A DNA stretch of 38,689 nt from FLUQ01 sp031550605 (GCA_031550605.1 JAVBOK010000093.1:1-38689), one strand, 5' to 3'. Shown: positions 7,058 through 15,535, counted from the first letter of the stretch. A program made the numbers and translations. The notes: generated by a model not told the origin, from the letters alone.

Positions 7058-7617
7058 CATGCCTGTGCCGCCCTATTTCGGACTCCGATTTTTCCGTTCC
7101 CCGACCTTCCCCCACAATGCTCACGACGGCAAGGGGTCCGGATCTTTCCATGGCCCGGTTTCCCTGTTGCCGCTTTGTCATGGCAGATCTCTTCCGTTCC
7201 GTGTTTCCGGTGAACAGCAGAGCCGCATCCTTCTGCCGTTGCCGGCAATCGCTCATCTGACATTTGAAAGGCCGGATATCCCGCTCGTCCGGCATCAGGC
7301 TGCCGGACACAGCATGATCTTTTCGCGAAGCCGTCTGTCTTGCGAAGCGTTTTTACCATCGGGGGAATGCGGAGCGCTGTGCGAAATAAAGGCTCCGGCC
7401 CTGCCGGCCCATATCGCCCCACAGCGTCTTATCGCGCACTGGAGCGCGCGCACCGCAAAAAATGCTCCCGGCGCGCCTGCGCCGCAAGGGCGCGGAAGAA
7501 GCGGCGGCGTGCAACGGAACACAAAAGACGCGCGCCCCGCCCCGGAAAACGCCCGCCGCCCAGTCTCGGACCCGAGTTTTTTCGGTCCGGCTTTACTTAT
7601 TACCAGGAGGTTATATA
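7058..7617. other. Long intergenic region without a convincing gene
   Basis: Both strands show short open frames, but none has family-like sequence or a good ribosome binding site. A short CTCG-GACC-CGAG hairpin followed by six T lies near 7564-7581, just before the leader ORF at 7618; it is a weak terminator or attenuator candidate. The region may be decayed DNA beside the integration site. Confidence 0.4.
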
Positions 7618-7677
7618 GTGCTCCTAACGATCAAGCATGATTATGGGAAAATACTCCGACAGGCTGCCCTGCCATAA
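7618..7677 (+). CDS. Possible 19-residue leader peptide upstream of the V4R gene
   Basis: A perfect AGGAGG (7605-7610) stands 7 nt before a GTG that opens a 19-codon frame (MLLTIKHDYGKILRQAALP) ending in TAA, 30 nt before the V4R start. The ribosome binding site is stronger than that of the gene downstream. Such short frames can couple translation or act in attenuation; no codon runs point to a particular amino acid. It may also be chance. No related peptide is known to me. Confidence 0.35.
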   Translation: MLLTIKHDYGKILRQAALP

Positions 7678-7707
7678 TGCCGGTTGCCCTTTTATGAGGA
7701 TGCCGTG

Positions 7708-8220
7708 ATGAACGAAAGACGATACGCCTTTTCCTGGAATCTTATCGGCGACATCAGCGCCAGAAAAAATATGGGCGCCACGACCCGTGTCGAAGTGTAC
7801 CGCCTGATGCAGTTCACCATGCGCGATATCCTTGAACGCCGGTACGGCACCGACGCCGCGGACGCCGTGTTCCGCGAAGCGGGCACGCTGGCCGGGCAGG
7901 AATTTTTCACACAGTTCCTGCTGGACTGCAAAGACTTCAACGTCCTGATAGCCAAGCTGCAAATTCTGCTGCGCGACCTGGGCATCGGCATTTTGCGCCT
8001 GGAAACGGCGGATCTGGAAAACGGACGGCTCACCATCTCCGTGGGCGAAGATCTGGATTGTTCCGGCCTGCCGGAACTGGATCACGAATTCTGCGCGTAT
8101 GACGAGGGGTTTCTTGCCGGCATTCTCGGGAAATTTCTCGGCAAACCCGTTTCGGTCAAAGAAGTTGACTGCTGGTGCACCGGGGACCGGACCTGCCGTT
8201 TTGACGCCCGCATAGGCTGA
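7708..8220 (+). CDS. V4R-domain small-molecule or heme sensor protein
   Basis: This 170-residue protein has the V4R (4-vinyl reductase) fold pattern: GATTRVEVYRLMQFTMRDIL, then FREAGTLAGQEFF and LRDLGIGILRLE. It closes with an EVDCWCTGDRTCRFDARIG cysteine segment (C-x-C-x6-C). V4R domains bind small ligands, including tetrapyrroles or heme, and often sit next to signalling outputs. ATG at 7708 is preferred to the earlier in-frame TTG because GAGG lies 8 nt upstream. No other domain is present, so this looks like a stand-alone sensor. The diguanylate cyclase gene starts 2 nt after its stop, so the pair is almost certainly co-translated. I infer that ligand binding here controls the cyclase. 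Confidence 0.72.
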   Translation: MNERRYAFSWNLIGDISARKNMGATTRVEVYRLMQFTMRDILERRYGTDAADAVFREAGTLAGQEFFTQFLLDCKDFNVLIAKLQILLRDLGIGILRLETADLENGRLTISVGEDLDCSGLPELDHEFCAYDEGFLAGILGKFLGKPVSVKEVDCWCTGDRTCRFDARIG

Positions 8221-8222
8221 AC

Positions 8223-9209
8223 ATGGATCAACCGGACGCAAAGACGCTCTGCTCCGCCGCTCTGGATCGTATTTGCCAGTGTTTGAACACCGGCAAATAC
8301 GATCCTTTGCCCGACGAGTTTGCCGACAACGTTCTGCTGCGGAAGATTCTGGACGACCTGGTGCAGACGCTGCACAGCCTGTCTCTTCTTGCCCGTGGCG
8401 AATTGAGCACTCCGGTGCCGCTCAAAGGATACGTCGGCGGCACCTTGAAAAGTCTGCAATCCAACCTGCGCCATGTGATCTGGAAAGCCCGCCAGATCGC
8501 TGCGGGCGATTTTTCCCAGCAGATCGATTTTATGGGGGATATTTCGGACGTTTTCAACGCCATGGGCAGAGAGCTGGAACAGGCTCAGACCCAGTTGCAG
8601 GCGCAAAAAGAAAATCTGGCCCGCATCACCGAAAACCTGCGCGCCGAAATAGCCGCCCGGACCGTCATTGAGGCCAAACTGCGCCGCAAGGAACTGCGGC
8701 TGCAAAAGCTCGCCGCGGAAGATCCCCTGACCGGCATCGCCAACCGGCGCAATTTCTTCATGCTGGCGCGGCGGGAAATCGAACGCATGCGCCGCGTCGG
8801 CCGCCCGATTTGCCTCGCCATGCTGGATATCGACCATTTCAAGGAACTCAACGACACCTTCGGCCACCGCCAGGGCGACAATGCCCTGCGCCAGCTGACC
8901 AAACTGATAACGCGCGCCATCCGGCCCTATGACATCGCGGGGCGCTACGGAGGCGACGAGTTCACCATCCTGCTTCCGGAAACCACCGGGGAAACGGCTT
9001 GTGCCGTGCTTGAACGTCTGCGGATTTCCGTGGTTGAAAGCCACGCCGGCAACCCGAAAAAAGTTCCCGCCCTGACCATCAGCGCGGGAGTGAGCGCCAT
9101 CGACACTTCCCTTTCCGCCGCAAAGGCCCTTGATCTTGCCGTTTCCCTGGCGGACAGGGCGCTGTACCAATCCAAGCTCAAAGGCCGCAACCACGTCCAT
9201 CTGGCCTGA
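8223..9209 (+). CDS. Diguanylate cyclase (GGDEF) with N-terminal HAMP-like and coiled-coil segment
   Basis: This 328-residue cytoplasmic protein makes cyclic di-GMP from two GTP. Residues 1-60 are unassigned. About 60-115 read like a HAMP module (LARGELSTPVPLKGYVGGTLKSLQSNLRHV, AAGDFSQQIDFMGDISDVFNAM). About 117-165 form a charged coiled coil, and 166-328 are the GGDEF domain. The active site is GGDEF at 243-247 in GRYGGDEFTILLP, with DIDHFKELND and FGHRQGDNAL upstream. An inhibitory I-site RxxD is present as RPYD (234-237), five residues before GGDEF, so product inhibition is expected. There is no transmembrane helix, which is unusual for a HAMP-like part and suggests it receives its signal from a soluble partner, most likely the V4R protein 2 nt upstream. 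Confidence 0.88.
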   Translation: MDQPDAKTLCSAALDRICQCLNTGKYDPLPDEFADNVLLRKILDDLVQTLHSLSLLARGELSTPVPLKGYVGGTLKSLQSNLRHVIWKARQIAAGDFSQQIDFMGDISDVFNAMGRELEQAQTQLQAQKENLARITENLRAEIAARTVIEAKLRRKELRLQKLAAEDPLTGIANRRNFFMLARREIERMRRVGRPICLAMLDIDHFKELNDTFGHRQGDNALRQLTKLITRAIRPYDIAGRYGGDEFTILLPETTGETACAVLERLRISVVESHAGNPKKVPALTISAGVSAIDTSLSAAKALDLAVSLADRALYQSKLKGRNHVHLA

Positions 9210-9253
9210 GCCGCGCCCCTTGCAAAAGCCCGCCATCCGGTTACAGTGCCGTC

Positions 9254-10411
9254 ATGCGACTATCCCTGCCCTTACTCCGTTGCCTGGCCATGTTTTTCTC
9301 CTTTGTCCTCGCCTTTCTCCCCGACGCTGTGGCGAACCCGCCCCGGTCGACGGCGCTTCCCGCCGACCCGCCGCTGGAAATCATGATCGGCCAGATGGTC
9401 ATGACCGGTTTCCGGGGCACGGGCCAGCCTCCGCTCAGCAAAGACCTGCGCCTGCTGTTGGAGGATATCCGAACCGGCCGCATCGGCGGCGTCATCCTGT
9501 TCGACCTCGACTGGGAAACGAAAAAACGCGGCCGCAACATCGTTTCCGCGCCCCAGGTCAGGGAACTGACCGCCCTGCTGCAAAAGGACGCGCCCATTCC
9601 GCTGTTTATCGCCGTGGATCAGGAAGGCGGCAAAGTGCGCCGGCTGGCCCCGGCCCACGGCGTACCGGATACCCCGGCCGCCGCCGAACTGGGGAAAAAA
9701 AATCCCGCCAGCGTCCGCCGAATCGCGCGGGAACTGGGCGCGGCGCTCCGCGGCCTGGGCATCAACTGCGATTTCGCGCCGGTGGCGGATCTGGCCGCCA
9801 ATCCGAAAAGCCCGGCAATCGCCAGACTGGAACGGGCTTTTTCCGCCGACCCGCACCGCGCATCCGAATATGCCCGCGCGTTTTCCCTTGGACTCGCCGA
9901 CGCCCGCGTCGCGTCCAGCTACAAACATTTTCCCGGCCATGGCAGCGCGGCGGCGGATACGCATCTGGGGTTGACCGACATAACCCGCACCTGGAACAAA
10001 AACGAAATCGTTCCCTACCAGGCCGCCAATCTGCCCTCCGGCGCGCCCCTGATGGTCATGACCGGGCACCTGTTCCACAGGGACCTTGACCCGGAACTTC
10101 CCGCATCCCTGTCCCGGCGCGTGACCACGGATTTGCTGCGCAATACGCTGGGCTGGCAGGGGGTTGTCATCACAGACGACGTGCAGATGAACGCCGTGCG
10201 CCTGTATTTCGATCTGGAAGACACGCTGAAACTGGCCGTTCAGGCCGGTGCCGACATCGTTCTGGCCGGCAACAACCTGAGCCACAGCCCCGACCTGGGT
10301 CGGCGGATGCACGCGACCCTGCTCAAACTGGTGCGCGAAGGCAGCATCCCCGAAGAGCGCGTCAGACAATCGTGGAAACGGATCAGGGCGTTGAAGGAAA
10401 TGATTCGATAA
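9254..10411 (+). CDS. nagZ: Glycoside hydrolase family 3 beta-N-acetylhexosaminidase, exported
   Basis: This 385-residue protein belongs to the NagZ branch of GH3, which removes GlcNAc from muropeptides. VDQEGGKVRRL marks the substrate loop. KHFPGHG at 224-230 is followed by the D-T-H triad (His237), the acid-base pair typical of NagZ. The nucleophile Asp lies in ITDDVQMNA (308-309). Unlike cytoplasmic enterobacterial NagZ, it has an N-terminal hydrophobic segment (RLSLPLLRCLAMFFSFVLAFLPDAVA) resembling a signal peptide, so it may act in the periplasm or be membrane-bound. No strong ribosome binding site precedes the ATG, and the N-terminus could start slightly later. It stands alone, converging on mnmE. 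Confidence 0.85.
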   Translation: MRLSLPLLRCLAMFFSFVLAFLPDAVANPPRSTALPADPPLEIMIGQMVMTGFRGTGQPPLSKDLRLLLEDIRTGRIGGVILFDLDWETKKRGRNIVSAPQVRELTALLQKDAPIPLFIAVDQEGGKVRRLAPAHGVPDTPAAAELGKKNPASVRRIARELGAALRGLGINCDFAPVADLAANPKSPAIARLERAFSADPHRASEYARAFSLGLADARVASSYKHFPGHGSAAADTHLGLTDITRTWNKNEIVPYQAANLPSGAPLMVMTGHLFHRDLDPELPASLSRRVTTDLLRNTLGWQGVVITDDVQMNAVRLYFDLEDTLKLAVQAGADIVLAGNNLSHSPDLGRRMHATLLKLVREGSIPEERVRQSWKRIRALKEMIR

Positions 10412-10419
10412 CCGCGGGC

Positions 10420-10464
10420 AAAAAGACCGTTGGCCCGGTGACCCCGGGGGATGGCGGCCGGTCT
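10420..10464 (-). terminator. Terminator of the rpmH-mnmE operon
   Basis: On the minus strand AGACCG (10464-10459) pairs with CGGTCT (10429-10424), with a GC-rich interior, and runs into five T (10424-10420). The hairpin overlaps the mnmE stop. On the plus strand it is followed only by ATTTT, so it may weakly serve nagZ as well. Confidence 0.6.
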
Positions 10465-11914
10465 ATTTTCCGATGCAGAACCGGGAAAAAATCCGGCTCA
10501 GAATGTCGTCCGTGGCGGCAAAACCGGTAATTTCGCCCAGATACAGAGCCATGCCGTCCAGGCGCACCCCGAACAGGTCGCAGGGCATGCCCGTCCGCAT
10601 GTCGCGGGCCAGGGCGTCGGCTTCCGCCAGCGCCCGCGCCAGCAGTTGCGATTGCCGCAGATTGGGCGCCAGATCCCCCGGCTGCGGTTCGTCCCCCGCT
10701 CCGCTCCGCTCCAGAATGCGGCGACGCAGGCGGGCCCCCAGATCTTCCAGACCTTCGCCGGTTTTGGCGGAAACCCCGACGCAGGAAAAACCTTCCCAGA
10801 CAGCGGCATCGCGCACCGCGCGTGATGCGGCGGGGGCAAGCGTATCGATTTTATTCCGCACCACCATGATCCTGTCGGCATACGCCGTCAGAAAGGCGCG
10901 TTCCTCGTCGCCGCACTCCGCCGCGGCATCCAGCACCAGCAGAATCACATCCGCCCGGTCCGCCAGATCACGAGCTCGGCTGACCCCTTCCCGTTCCACC
11001 GGATCAAGGCTTTCGCGCAGCCCGGCCGTATCGGCAAGGCGAACGCGCAACCCGTCAAGCTCGATGGTTTCCTCAAGAAAATCGCGAGTGGTGCCGGGAT
11101 ACGGCGAGACAATGGCCCGTTCGCGACCCAGCAGCGCGTTCAGCAGGCTGGATTTGCCCACGTTCACCCGGCCGGCGAGGGTGACGCCGGCCCCTTCCCG
11201 CCAGCAACGCGCCCGCTCGTACCCGGACAGAAGTTCGCGGATGCCGGCGCGTATCGCCTCAAGACCGGCGGTGAAGTCGGCAAGGCCCAGGCATTCCGCT
11301 TCTTCTTCCGGAAAATCCAGGGCCAGGGCCACGCGGGCACGCAAATCCTCCACGCGTTCGCGCAGTTCCCGTATCCGCCGCCCCATCAGGCCGGACAGTT
11401 TGGCCTGCGCCAGACGCACCCCCTGCCGCGCGGGCGCGGCGATCATTTCCGCCACGGCCTCGGCCTGGGTCAGGTCCAATTTCCCATTCGCCACCGCGCG
11501 GTAGGAAAACTCGCCGGGCCGGGCAAGACGCGCGCCGGCGCGGCAGGCGGCGTCCAGCACGGCGGTCAGAACGGCCTGCCCGCCATGGCAGTGAATTTCC
11601 CCTGTATCTTCGCCCGTGGCCGTGGCCGGTCCCGGCATGAAAACGGCCAGCACCTCGTCCAGCGGTTCAGAAACGATTTTCTCCCCGGAGGACGCGGCCA
11701 GGGACAAGTCCGCCGCCACGGGCGCATATACCCAGCCGTGGCAGAGCATGCGGGGGGGCAATCGTTTCGGAACGGACCGTGACGCAGGGGTCAGCAGTTT
11801 TTGCAAAATGGACAGGGAACCGGAACCGCTCAAGCGCACAATGCCAATCCCCCCCTGCCCGGGCGGGGTGGCAATGGCAACGATGGTGCCGGCAAGAGGA
11901 TAGAGCGCGGCCAT
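10463..11914 (-). CDS. mnmE: tRNA uridine-5-carboxymethylaminomethyl modification GTPase
   Basis: This 483-residue MnmE (TrmE) is of normal length. With MnmG it modifies U34 of certain tRNAs. The N-terminal tetrahydrofolate-binding domain opens with DTIVAIATPPGQGGIGIVRLSG-like sequence. A central G domain has GRVNVGKSSLL (G1), PGTTRDF (G2), DTAGLRE (G3) and NKID (G4). The protein ends FCIGK, the conserved C-terminal CIGK motif whose Cys is essential. It is the last gene of the conserved operon, 10 nt after khpB, and ends in a terminator. Confidence 0.96.
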   Translation of the reverse strand: MAALYPLAGTIVAIATPPGQGGIGIVRLSGSGSLSILQKLLTPASRSVPKRLPPRMLCHGWVYAPVAADLSLAASSGEKIVSEPLDEVLAVFMPGPATATGEDTGEIHCHGGQAVLTAVLDAACRAGARLARPGEFSYRAVANGKLDLTQAEAVAEMIAAPARQGVRLAQAKLSGLMGRRIRELRERVEDLRARVALALDFPEEEAECLGLADFTAGLEAIRAGIRELLSGYERARCWREGAGVTLAGRVNVGKSSLLNALLGRERAIVSPYPGTTRDFLEETIELDGLRVRLADTAGLRESLDPVEREGVSRARDLADRADVILLVLDAAAECGDEERAFLTAYADRIMVVRNKIDTLAPAASRAVRDAAVWEGFSCVGVSAKTGEGLEDLGARLRRRILERSGAGDEPQPGDLAPNLRQSQLLARALAEADALARDMRTGMPCDLFGVRLDGMALYLGEITGFAATDDILSRIFSRFCIGK

Positions 11915-11924
11915 CCGCTGTTTT

Positions 11925-13019
11925 TTATTTGCGGCGCAAGGCGATGACGACCCGTTTCATTTCGCCCTCGCCCTTGCTGTGGGTCTGCACAAGGGGATCA
12001 TCCTGCAGGGTCACGTGAATCACACGCCTGTGGTATGAACTCAACGGCCGGGTCAGTTGCGGCCTGCCGCCCGACTTGACTTTTTCCGCCAGGGAAAGGG
12101 CCATGTCGCGCAACCGCTCGTCCTGGCGTTCCCGATAGTCGCCGGCGTCGATCTGTACCCGCACCAGGGCTTTCATATGGTTGGAAACCATGCGCGTGGC
12201 CAGATACTGTAACGAGGCCAAAGTCTGGCCTTCACGGCCGATGAGCAGGCCGGGATCTTCCAGGTTGCTGAAACTGATCCGCACCCGGTCGCCGCCGCAA
12301 GCCACCTGGAACGGCACGTCCCCGAGCAGGGGGGAAGTCAGACGGACCGCCACCTCGCGGGTGACTGCCTGCAGTTGTTCCGCATCCAGTTGCTCAAAAG
12401 GTATTCGCGGCAGATCGTCAGAGCCCGCATCCGCCGCGTCCGCGGACGCGGGAAAATCGTTTGTCCCCGCGCTCTGGGCTTCGCCGGCCCGGGCCTTGTC
12501 CTGGGACCGCCCCCTGCGCGGGCGCGCATCGCGGCTTTTGGGCTGTCTGCCGCCACCCGCCGGACCGTCCGCGGACGAACTCCGCGCGGCGCAGCCTCCC
12601 GCGGGAGCCGCATCAACGGCGGACGACGGGATGTCCTTTACGCTGTGCGCAGAAACGTTTTCAGCCGCCGGGGCTTGTTTGCGGCCGTCGCGGCCGCGCC
12701 TGGCCGGGCGTTCCCGACGGGGCGCTTCATCCTGCCCGGTCGCCGGGGCATCCTCGCCCGCTTTGTCGTGCCGGTCTTTTTCCGTGAGTTTCCCCGTTTT
12801 TTTCGGCAGCGGCGCATCCAGATCATCCAGCACGCTGCCGAGTTGCACCCGGCGGGCTCTGATCAGGGCTTTCCGTGCGCCGACCAAGCCGAAAATGCCG
12901 CCCTTGGCATCGTTGATGATATCTATTTCCAGTTTCTCACGGGGCAGATCGTAAAACGAACAGGCGTCCCGTATGGCTTCATCAAGAGTTTTCCCTTGAA
13001 ATTCCCTGTATTCGTTCAT
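11925..13019 (-). CDS. khpB: KhpB/Jag RNA-binding protein (Jag-N, KH, R3H)
   Basis: This 364-residue protein has three recognisable parts. Residues 1-55 are a Jag-N domain (EFQGKTLDEAIRDACSFYDL, GGIFGLVGARKALIR). About 60-215 are a low-complexity, charged and alanine-rich linker, probably disordered. About 220-364 are a KH domain (PGLLIGREGQTLASLQYLA) followed by R3H (SSYHRRVIHVTL, Arg-x3-His). The family binds RNA and in some bacteria affects division and envelope synthesis. Its place between yidC and mnmE is the standard one. The linker is longer than in Gram-positive Jag. KKRxxx-type basic runs in it may add RNA affinity. Confidence 0.92.
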   Translation of the reverse strand: MNEYREFQGKTLDEAIRDACSFYDLPREKLEIDIINDAKGGIFGLVGARKALIRARRVQLGSVLDDLDAPLPKKTGKLTEKDRHDKAGEDAPATGQDEAPRRERPARRGRDGRKQAPAAENVSAHSVKDIPSSAVDAAPAGGCAARSSSADGPAGGGRQPKSRDARPRRGRSQDKARAGEAQSAGTNDFPASADAADAGSDDLPRIPFEQLDAEQLQAVTREVAVRLTSPLLGDVPFQVACGGDRVRISFSNLEDPGLLIGREGQTLASLQYLATRMVSNHMKALVRVQIDAGDYRERQDERLRDMALSLAEKVKSGGRPQLTRPLSSYHRRVIHVTLQDDPLVQTHSKGEGEMKRVVIALRRK

Positions 13020-13038
13020 AAATTTTCCCGGTGGGCCA

Positions 13039-14637
13039 TCACGCTCTGCGCAGCTGCCACCATTGTTGGGCGATGGAAATCACGTTGTTAGCCAGCCAGT
13101 AAATGACCAGACCCGAGGGGAAACTGAGAAACAGGAAGGTGAAGACCACGGGCATGATCAGCATGATCTTCTGCTGGGTCGGGTCCCCTGCCGAAGGGGT
13201 CATCAGCTGCTGCAGGAACATGGTGCCGCCCATGATCAGAGGAGTAATGTAATACGGGTCTTTGGCCGAAAGGTCCGCCAGCCAGATCATATCCGTAAAC
13301 GGCAAATGGGCGATGAACGCGGCGTGCCGCAATTCCGTCGCGTTAAGCAGCCCCTGATACAGACCGAAAAACACCGGAATCTGCACCAGAATGGGCAGGC
13401 AGCCCCCGGCCGGGTTGACCTTGTAGGTCTTGTACAACTGCATCATTTCCCGGTTCAGGGTTTCCTTGTCGTTCCCGTATTTTTCCTTCAACTTGGCCAT
13501 CATGGGTTGCAGTTTCTTCATCTGCTCCATGGACTTGTAGCTTTTGTACGACAGAGGCCAGAGCACGATCTTGATGATCAGAGTCAGAAAAATGATGGCA
13601 ACGCCGTAGTTCCCCACGTAGGAATAAAAGAATTTGAGCATGGCCATCAGCGGCCGGGCGATGAAGCTGAACCAGCCGTAATAGACCGCGGCGCCCATGT
13701 TGTTGGGTTCCGCGTCCAGCAGGGATTGCTCCTTGGGCCCCATGTAGTAGGTGCAGGAGTACTTGGCCGGCGCGCCGGGAGAAACGGAAAGGTCTTCTTT
13801 TTCCACAGCCACGCGGTACACCGAATCCTGCAGTTTTCCCTTGAACGAGACGCCGGCGTCCTGAGGGCTGACCACGGCCAGGAAGTAGTTGCTCATCACG
13901 CTGGCCCAGGAAATGCCGCCTTTGGGATTGATGCCCGTCTGCAGCTTGCTGTCGCCGCCCTCTTCTTCAAACGAACCGTCTTTGTAATATGCCACGCGGG
14001 TCTTATTGTATTCGCTGCTCTTATCCTCCAGATGCCCGGTGCTCATGGTGAACGAAAGACGCACCACGCGCGGCTGGGTGGAGTGGACGGTCACGGTTTC
14101 GGTGATGGAATACTTGTCCGCGTTGAACTTCAGTTCGCGCACCAGACGCAGTCCGCCCGTTTCGCCGATAAAGCGCAGGGTCCCGCTGGCGCCGGGGGCT
14201 AGAGCCAGGTCGCCCCCTTCCATGGTCCAGGAACCGCTGCTCCACGAAGGGGCGCCGTCAACCAACAGGCCCATGGGGGCCATGGCCGACGCGGCCGGGG
14301 AAATGATCTGCACCAGAGGAGAGTCCGCGCCAAGCCCCTGATGGAATTTTTTCAGCGAAAAGTCGCGCAGCACGCCGCCGCCGGAATAAAATACGGCCTT
14401 GTACAGTGGGGTTTCCACTGTCACGTCCTTGCCCGGCGCCGGCGTAAAGGCCGGCAGCGGCACTTCGGGCGCGGCGGGTTTCACCGGCTGCGCTTCCTTT
14501 CTGGCGGCTTCGGTCTGGTTTTGCTGCTGTGGCACGGGGGTTTCTTTAACCCATCCCATATGGACGGCCAGTTGGTTCCAGCCCAGCAGGATCAGAAAAC
14601 TTATGGCTATGGCGAGAATGGTGCGACGCGTATCCAT
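13039..14637 (-). CDS. yidC: Membrane protein insertase YidC
   Basis: This 532-residue protein has the Gram-negative YidC layout. There is an N-terminal transmembrane helix (ILAIAISFLILLGW), a Pro/Ala/Gln-rich linker, a periplasmic beta domain (about 60-330), and five core helices near the C-terminus. The core includes GNYGVAIIFLTLIIKIVLWPLSYKSYKSMEQM, with the conserved cytoplasmic loop KLKEKYGNDKETLNREMMQLYK and the NPAGGCLPILVQIPVFFGLY segment. It inserts membrane proteins alone or with SecYEG. It follows yidD by 6 nt and precedes khpB by 19 nt. Confidence 0.96.
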   Translation of the reverse strand: MDTRRTILAIAISFLILLGWNQLAVHMGWVKETPVPQQQNQTEAARKEAQPVKPAAPEVPLPAFTPAPGKDVTVETPLYKAVFYSGGGVLRDFSLKKFHQGLGADSPLVQIISPAASAMAPMGLLVDGAPSWSSGSWTMEGGDLALAPGASGTLRFIGETGGLRLVRELKFNADKYSITETVTVHSTQPRVVRLSFTMSTGHLEDKSSEYNKTRVAYYKDGSFEEEGGDSKLQTGINPKGGISWASVMSNYFLAVVSPQDAGVSFKGKLQDSVYRVAVEKEDLSVSPGAPAKYSCTYYMGPKEQSLLDAEPNNMGAAVYYGWFSFIARPLMAMLKFFYSYVGNYGVAIIFLTLIIKIVLWPLSYKSYKSMEQMKKLQPMMAKLKEKYGNDKETLNREMMQLYKTYKVNPAGGCLPILVQIPVFFGLYQGLLNATELRHAAFIAHLPFTDMIWLADLSAKDPYYITPLIMGGTMFLQQLMTPSAGDPTQQKIMLIMPVVFTFLFLSFPSGLVIYWLANNVISIAQQWWQLRRA

Positions 14638-14643
14638 GAAACT

Positions 14644-14916
14644 TCAACGGCTCCTGTAAAATTTGTCAAACACGGGCGGTACCGGATCATATCCTCCGGC
14701 CGCCCAGGGGTGGCAGCGCAAAATACGGCACACGGCGTACCAGCCGCCGCGCAAAATCCCGTGCCGGGTAATGGCCTGAACGGCGTATTCCGAACAGGTC
14801 GGCGCATAGCGGCAGGCAGGCGGCAGCAAAGGCGAAATGCAATACTTGTACACCCGTATCGGAAACACCGCGCAAGAGCGCGCCAAACGGAATGCCGCTT
14901 CAATCCGGGGGGCCAT
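14644..14916 (-). CDS. yidD: Membrane protein insertion efficiency factor YidD
   Basis: This 90-residue protein carries the YidD signature: YKYCISPLLPPACRYAPTCSEYAVQAI, then HGILRGGWYAVCRILRCHPWAAGGYDPVP. The ATG at 14916 is preferred to one further upstream (14979), which would run deep into rnpA. It lies one base past the rnpA stop (TGA-C-ATG), suggesting coupled translation. YidD is a small amphipathic membrane-associated protein that assists YidC. The conserved CxxYAPTCSxY block is intact. Confidence 0.93.
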   Translation of the reverse strand: MAPRIEAAFRLARSCAVFPIRVYKYCISPLLPPACRYAPTCSEYAVQAITRHGILRGGWYAVCRILRCHPWAAGGYDPVPPVFDKFYRSR

Positions 14917-14917
14917 G

Positions 14918-15277
14918 TCAGGGACCGGAGCGTGCGCCTGCAACCGTTGCAAGCAACGGGACCAATTCCTGTTCCACAATGGCCAGTGAAAGTTGATCCG
15001 GTTTCAATGCGCGTTTGGGCACAACCACCATATCGGCCCCTTGCGGCAACGCGGCCTGGTGCAGACGAAAAAATTCCCGCAGTACGCGCTTCACCCGGTT
15101 GCGCATAACCGCACAGCCCGTCTTGCGGCTTACCGCAAGGCCCAGGCGCCATCCACCTTCATCTTCCCGCATCCGCACAAACAGGACAAATTGTCGGGTG
15201 TAATAACGGCGGCCTGCATCATAGCAGCGCATGAAGTCAGGCCGCCGGATTATCCGGTGATGAGGCAGGAAGCTCAG
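14918..15277 (-). CDS. rnpA: Ribonuclease P protein component, probable CTG start
   Basis: RnpA is the protein subunit of RNase P, which matures tRNA 5' ends. The RNR motif is present as RNRVKRVLREFFR, with the FVLFVRMREDEGGWRLGLAVSRKTG strands before it. The first ATG (15232) would give only 104 residues and remove a typical N-terminal block that stays open upstream: LSFLPHHRIIRRPDF. There is no ATG, GTG or TTG at the front of this block. A CTG at 15277 overlaps the rpmH stop as CTGA, with GGCGGAAAAG upstream, and would give 119 residues, the usual length. I therefore place the start there; the exact codon is inferred. Confidence 0.85.
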   Translation of the reverse strand: MSFLPHHRIIRRPDFMRCYDAGRRYYTRQFVLFVRMREDEGGWRLGLAVSRKTGCAVMRNRVKRVLREFFRLHQAALPQGADMVVVPKRALKPDQLSLAIVEQELVPLLATVAGARSGP

Positions 15278-15408
15278 ACGCTTAATCTTTTCCGCCCCTT
15301 GGCCCGCCGGCGCCGGATGACCGCGCGGCCGTTCGGAGTGCTCATGCGCTCACGAAACCCGTGGGTTCTCTTGCGCTTGATTCTGCTCGGCTGATAGGTT
15401 CTCTTCAT
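15274..15408 (-). CDS. rpmH: 50S ribosomal protein L34
   Basis: This 44-residue, highly basic protein begins MKRTYQPSRIKRKRTHGFRERM and continues STPNGRAVIRRRRAKGRKRLSV, a standard L34. AAGGAG lies 8 nt before the ATG. Its TGA overlaps the predicted CTG start of rnpA. It heads the rpmH-rnpA-yidD-yidC-khpB-mnmE operon. In many bacteria this block sits near the replication origin; no dnaA or DnaA-box cluster is visible here. Confidence 0.96.
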   Translation of the reverse strand: MKRTYQPSRIKRKRTHGFRERMSTPNGRAVIRRRRAKGRKRLSV

Positions 15409-15440
15409 GACCTGCTCCTTAGGAAATATCTGAACGGATT

Positions 15441-15469
15441 CCTTTACTGGTTTCCGGCGGCGGCGTCAA
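15441..15469 (-). promoter_or_regulatory. Likely promoter of the rpmH operon
   Basis: On the minus strand TTGACG (15469-15464) and TAAAGG (15446-15441) are 17 nt apart, about 33 nt before the rpmH ATG. The -35 is strong and the -10 poor. Confidence 0.45.
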
Positions 15470-15477
15470 GAAGGCCG

Positions 15478-15511
15478 AAAAAACTGCCGGAGGAAAAGCA
15501 TTTCCTCCGGC
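15478..15511 (-). terminator. Intrinsic terminator after the FlgO-like gene
   Basis: A GCCGGAGGAAA / TTTCCTCCGGC stem (15511-15486 on the minus strand, 4-nt loop) leads, after CAG, into six T (15483-15478). It ends the two-lipoprotein operon and separates it from the rpmH promoter directly downstream. Confidence 0.8.
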
Positions 15512-15535
15512 ATTGCTTTTTGCGGCGCGGGCCGT

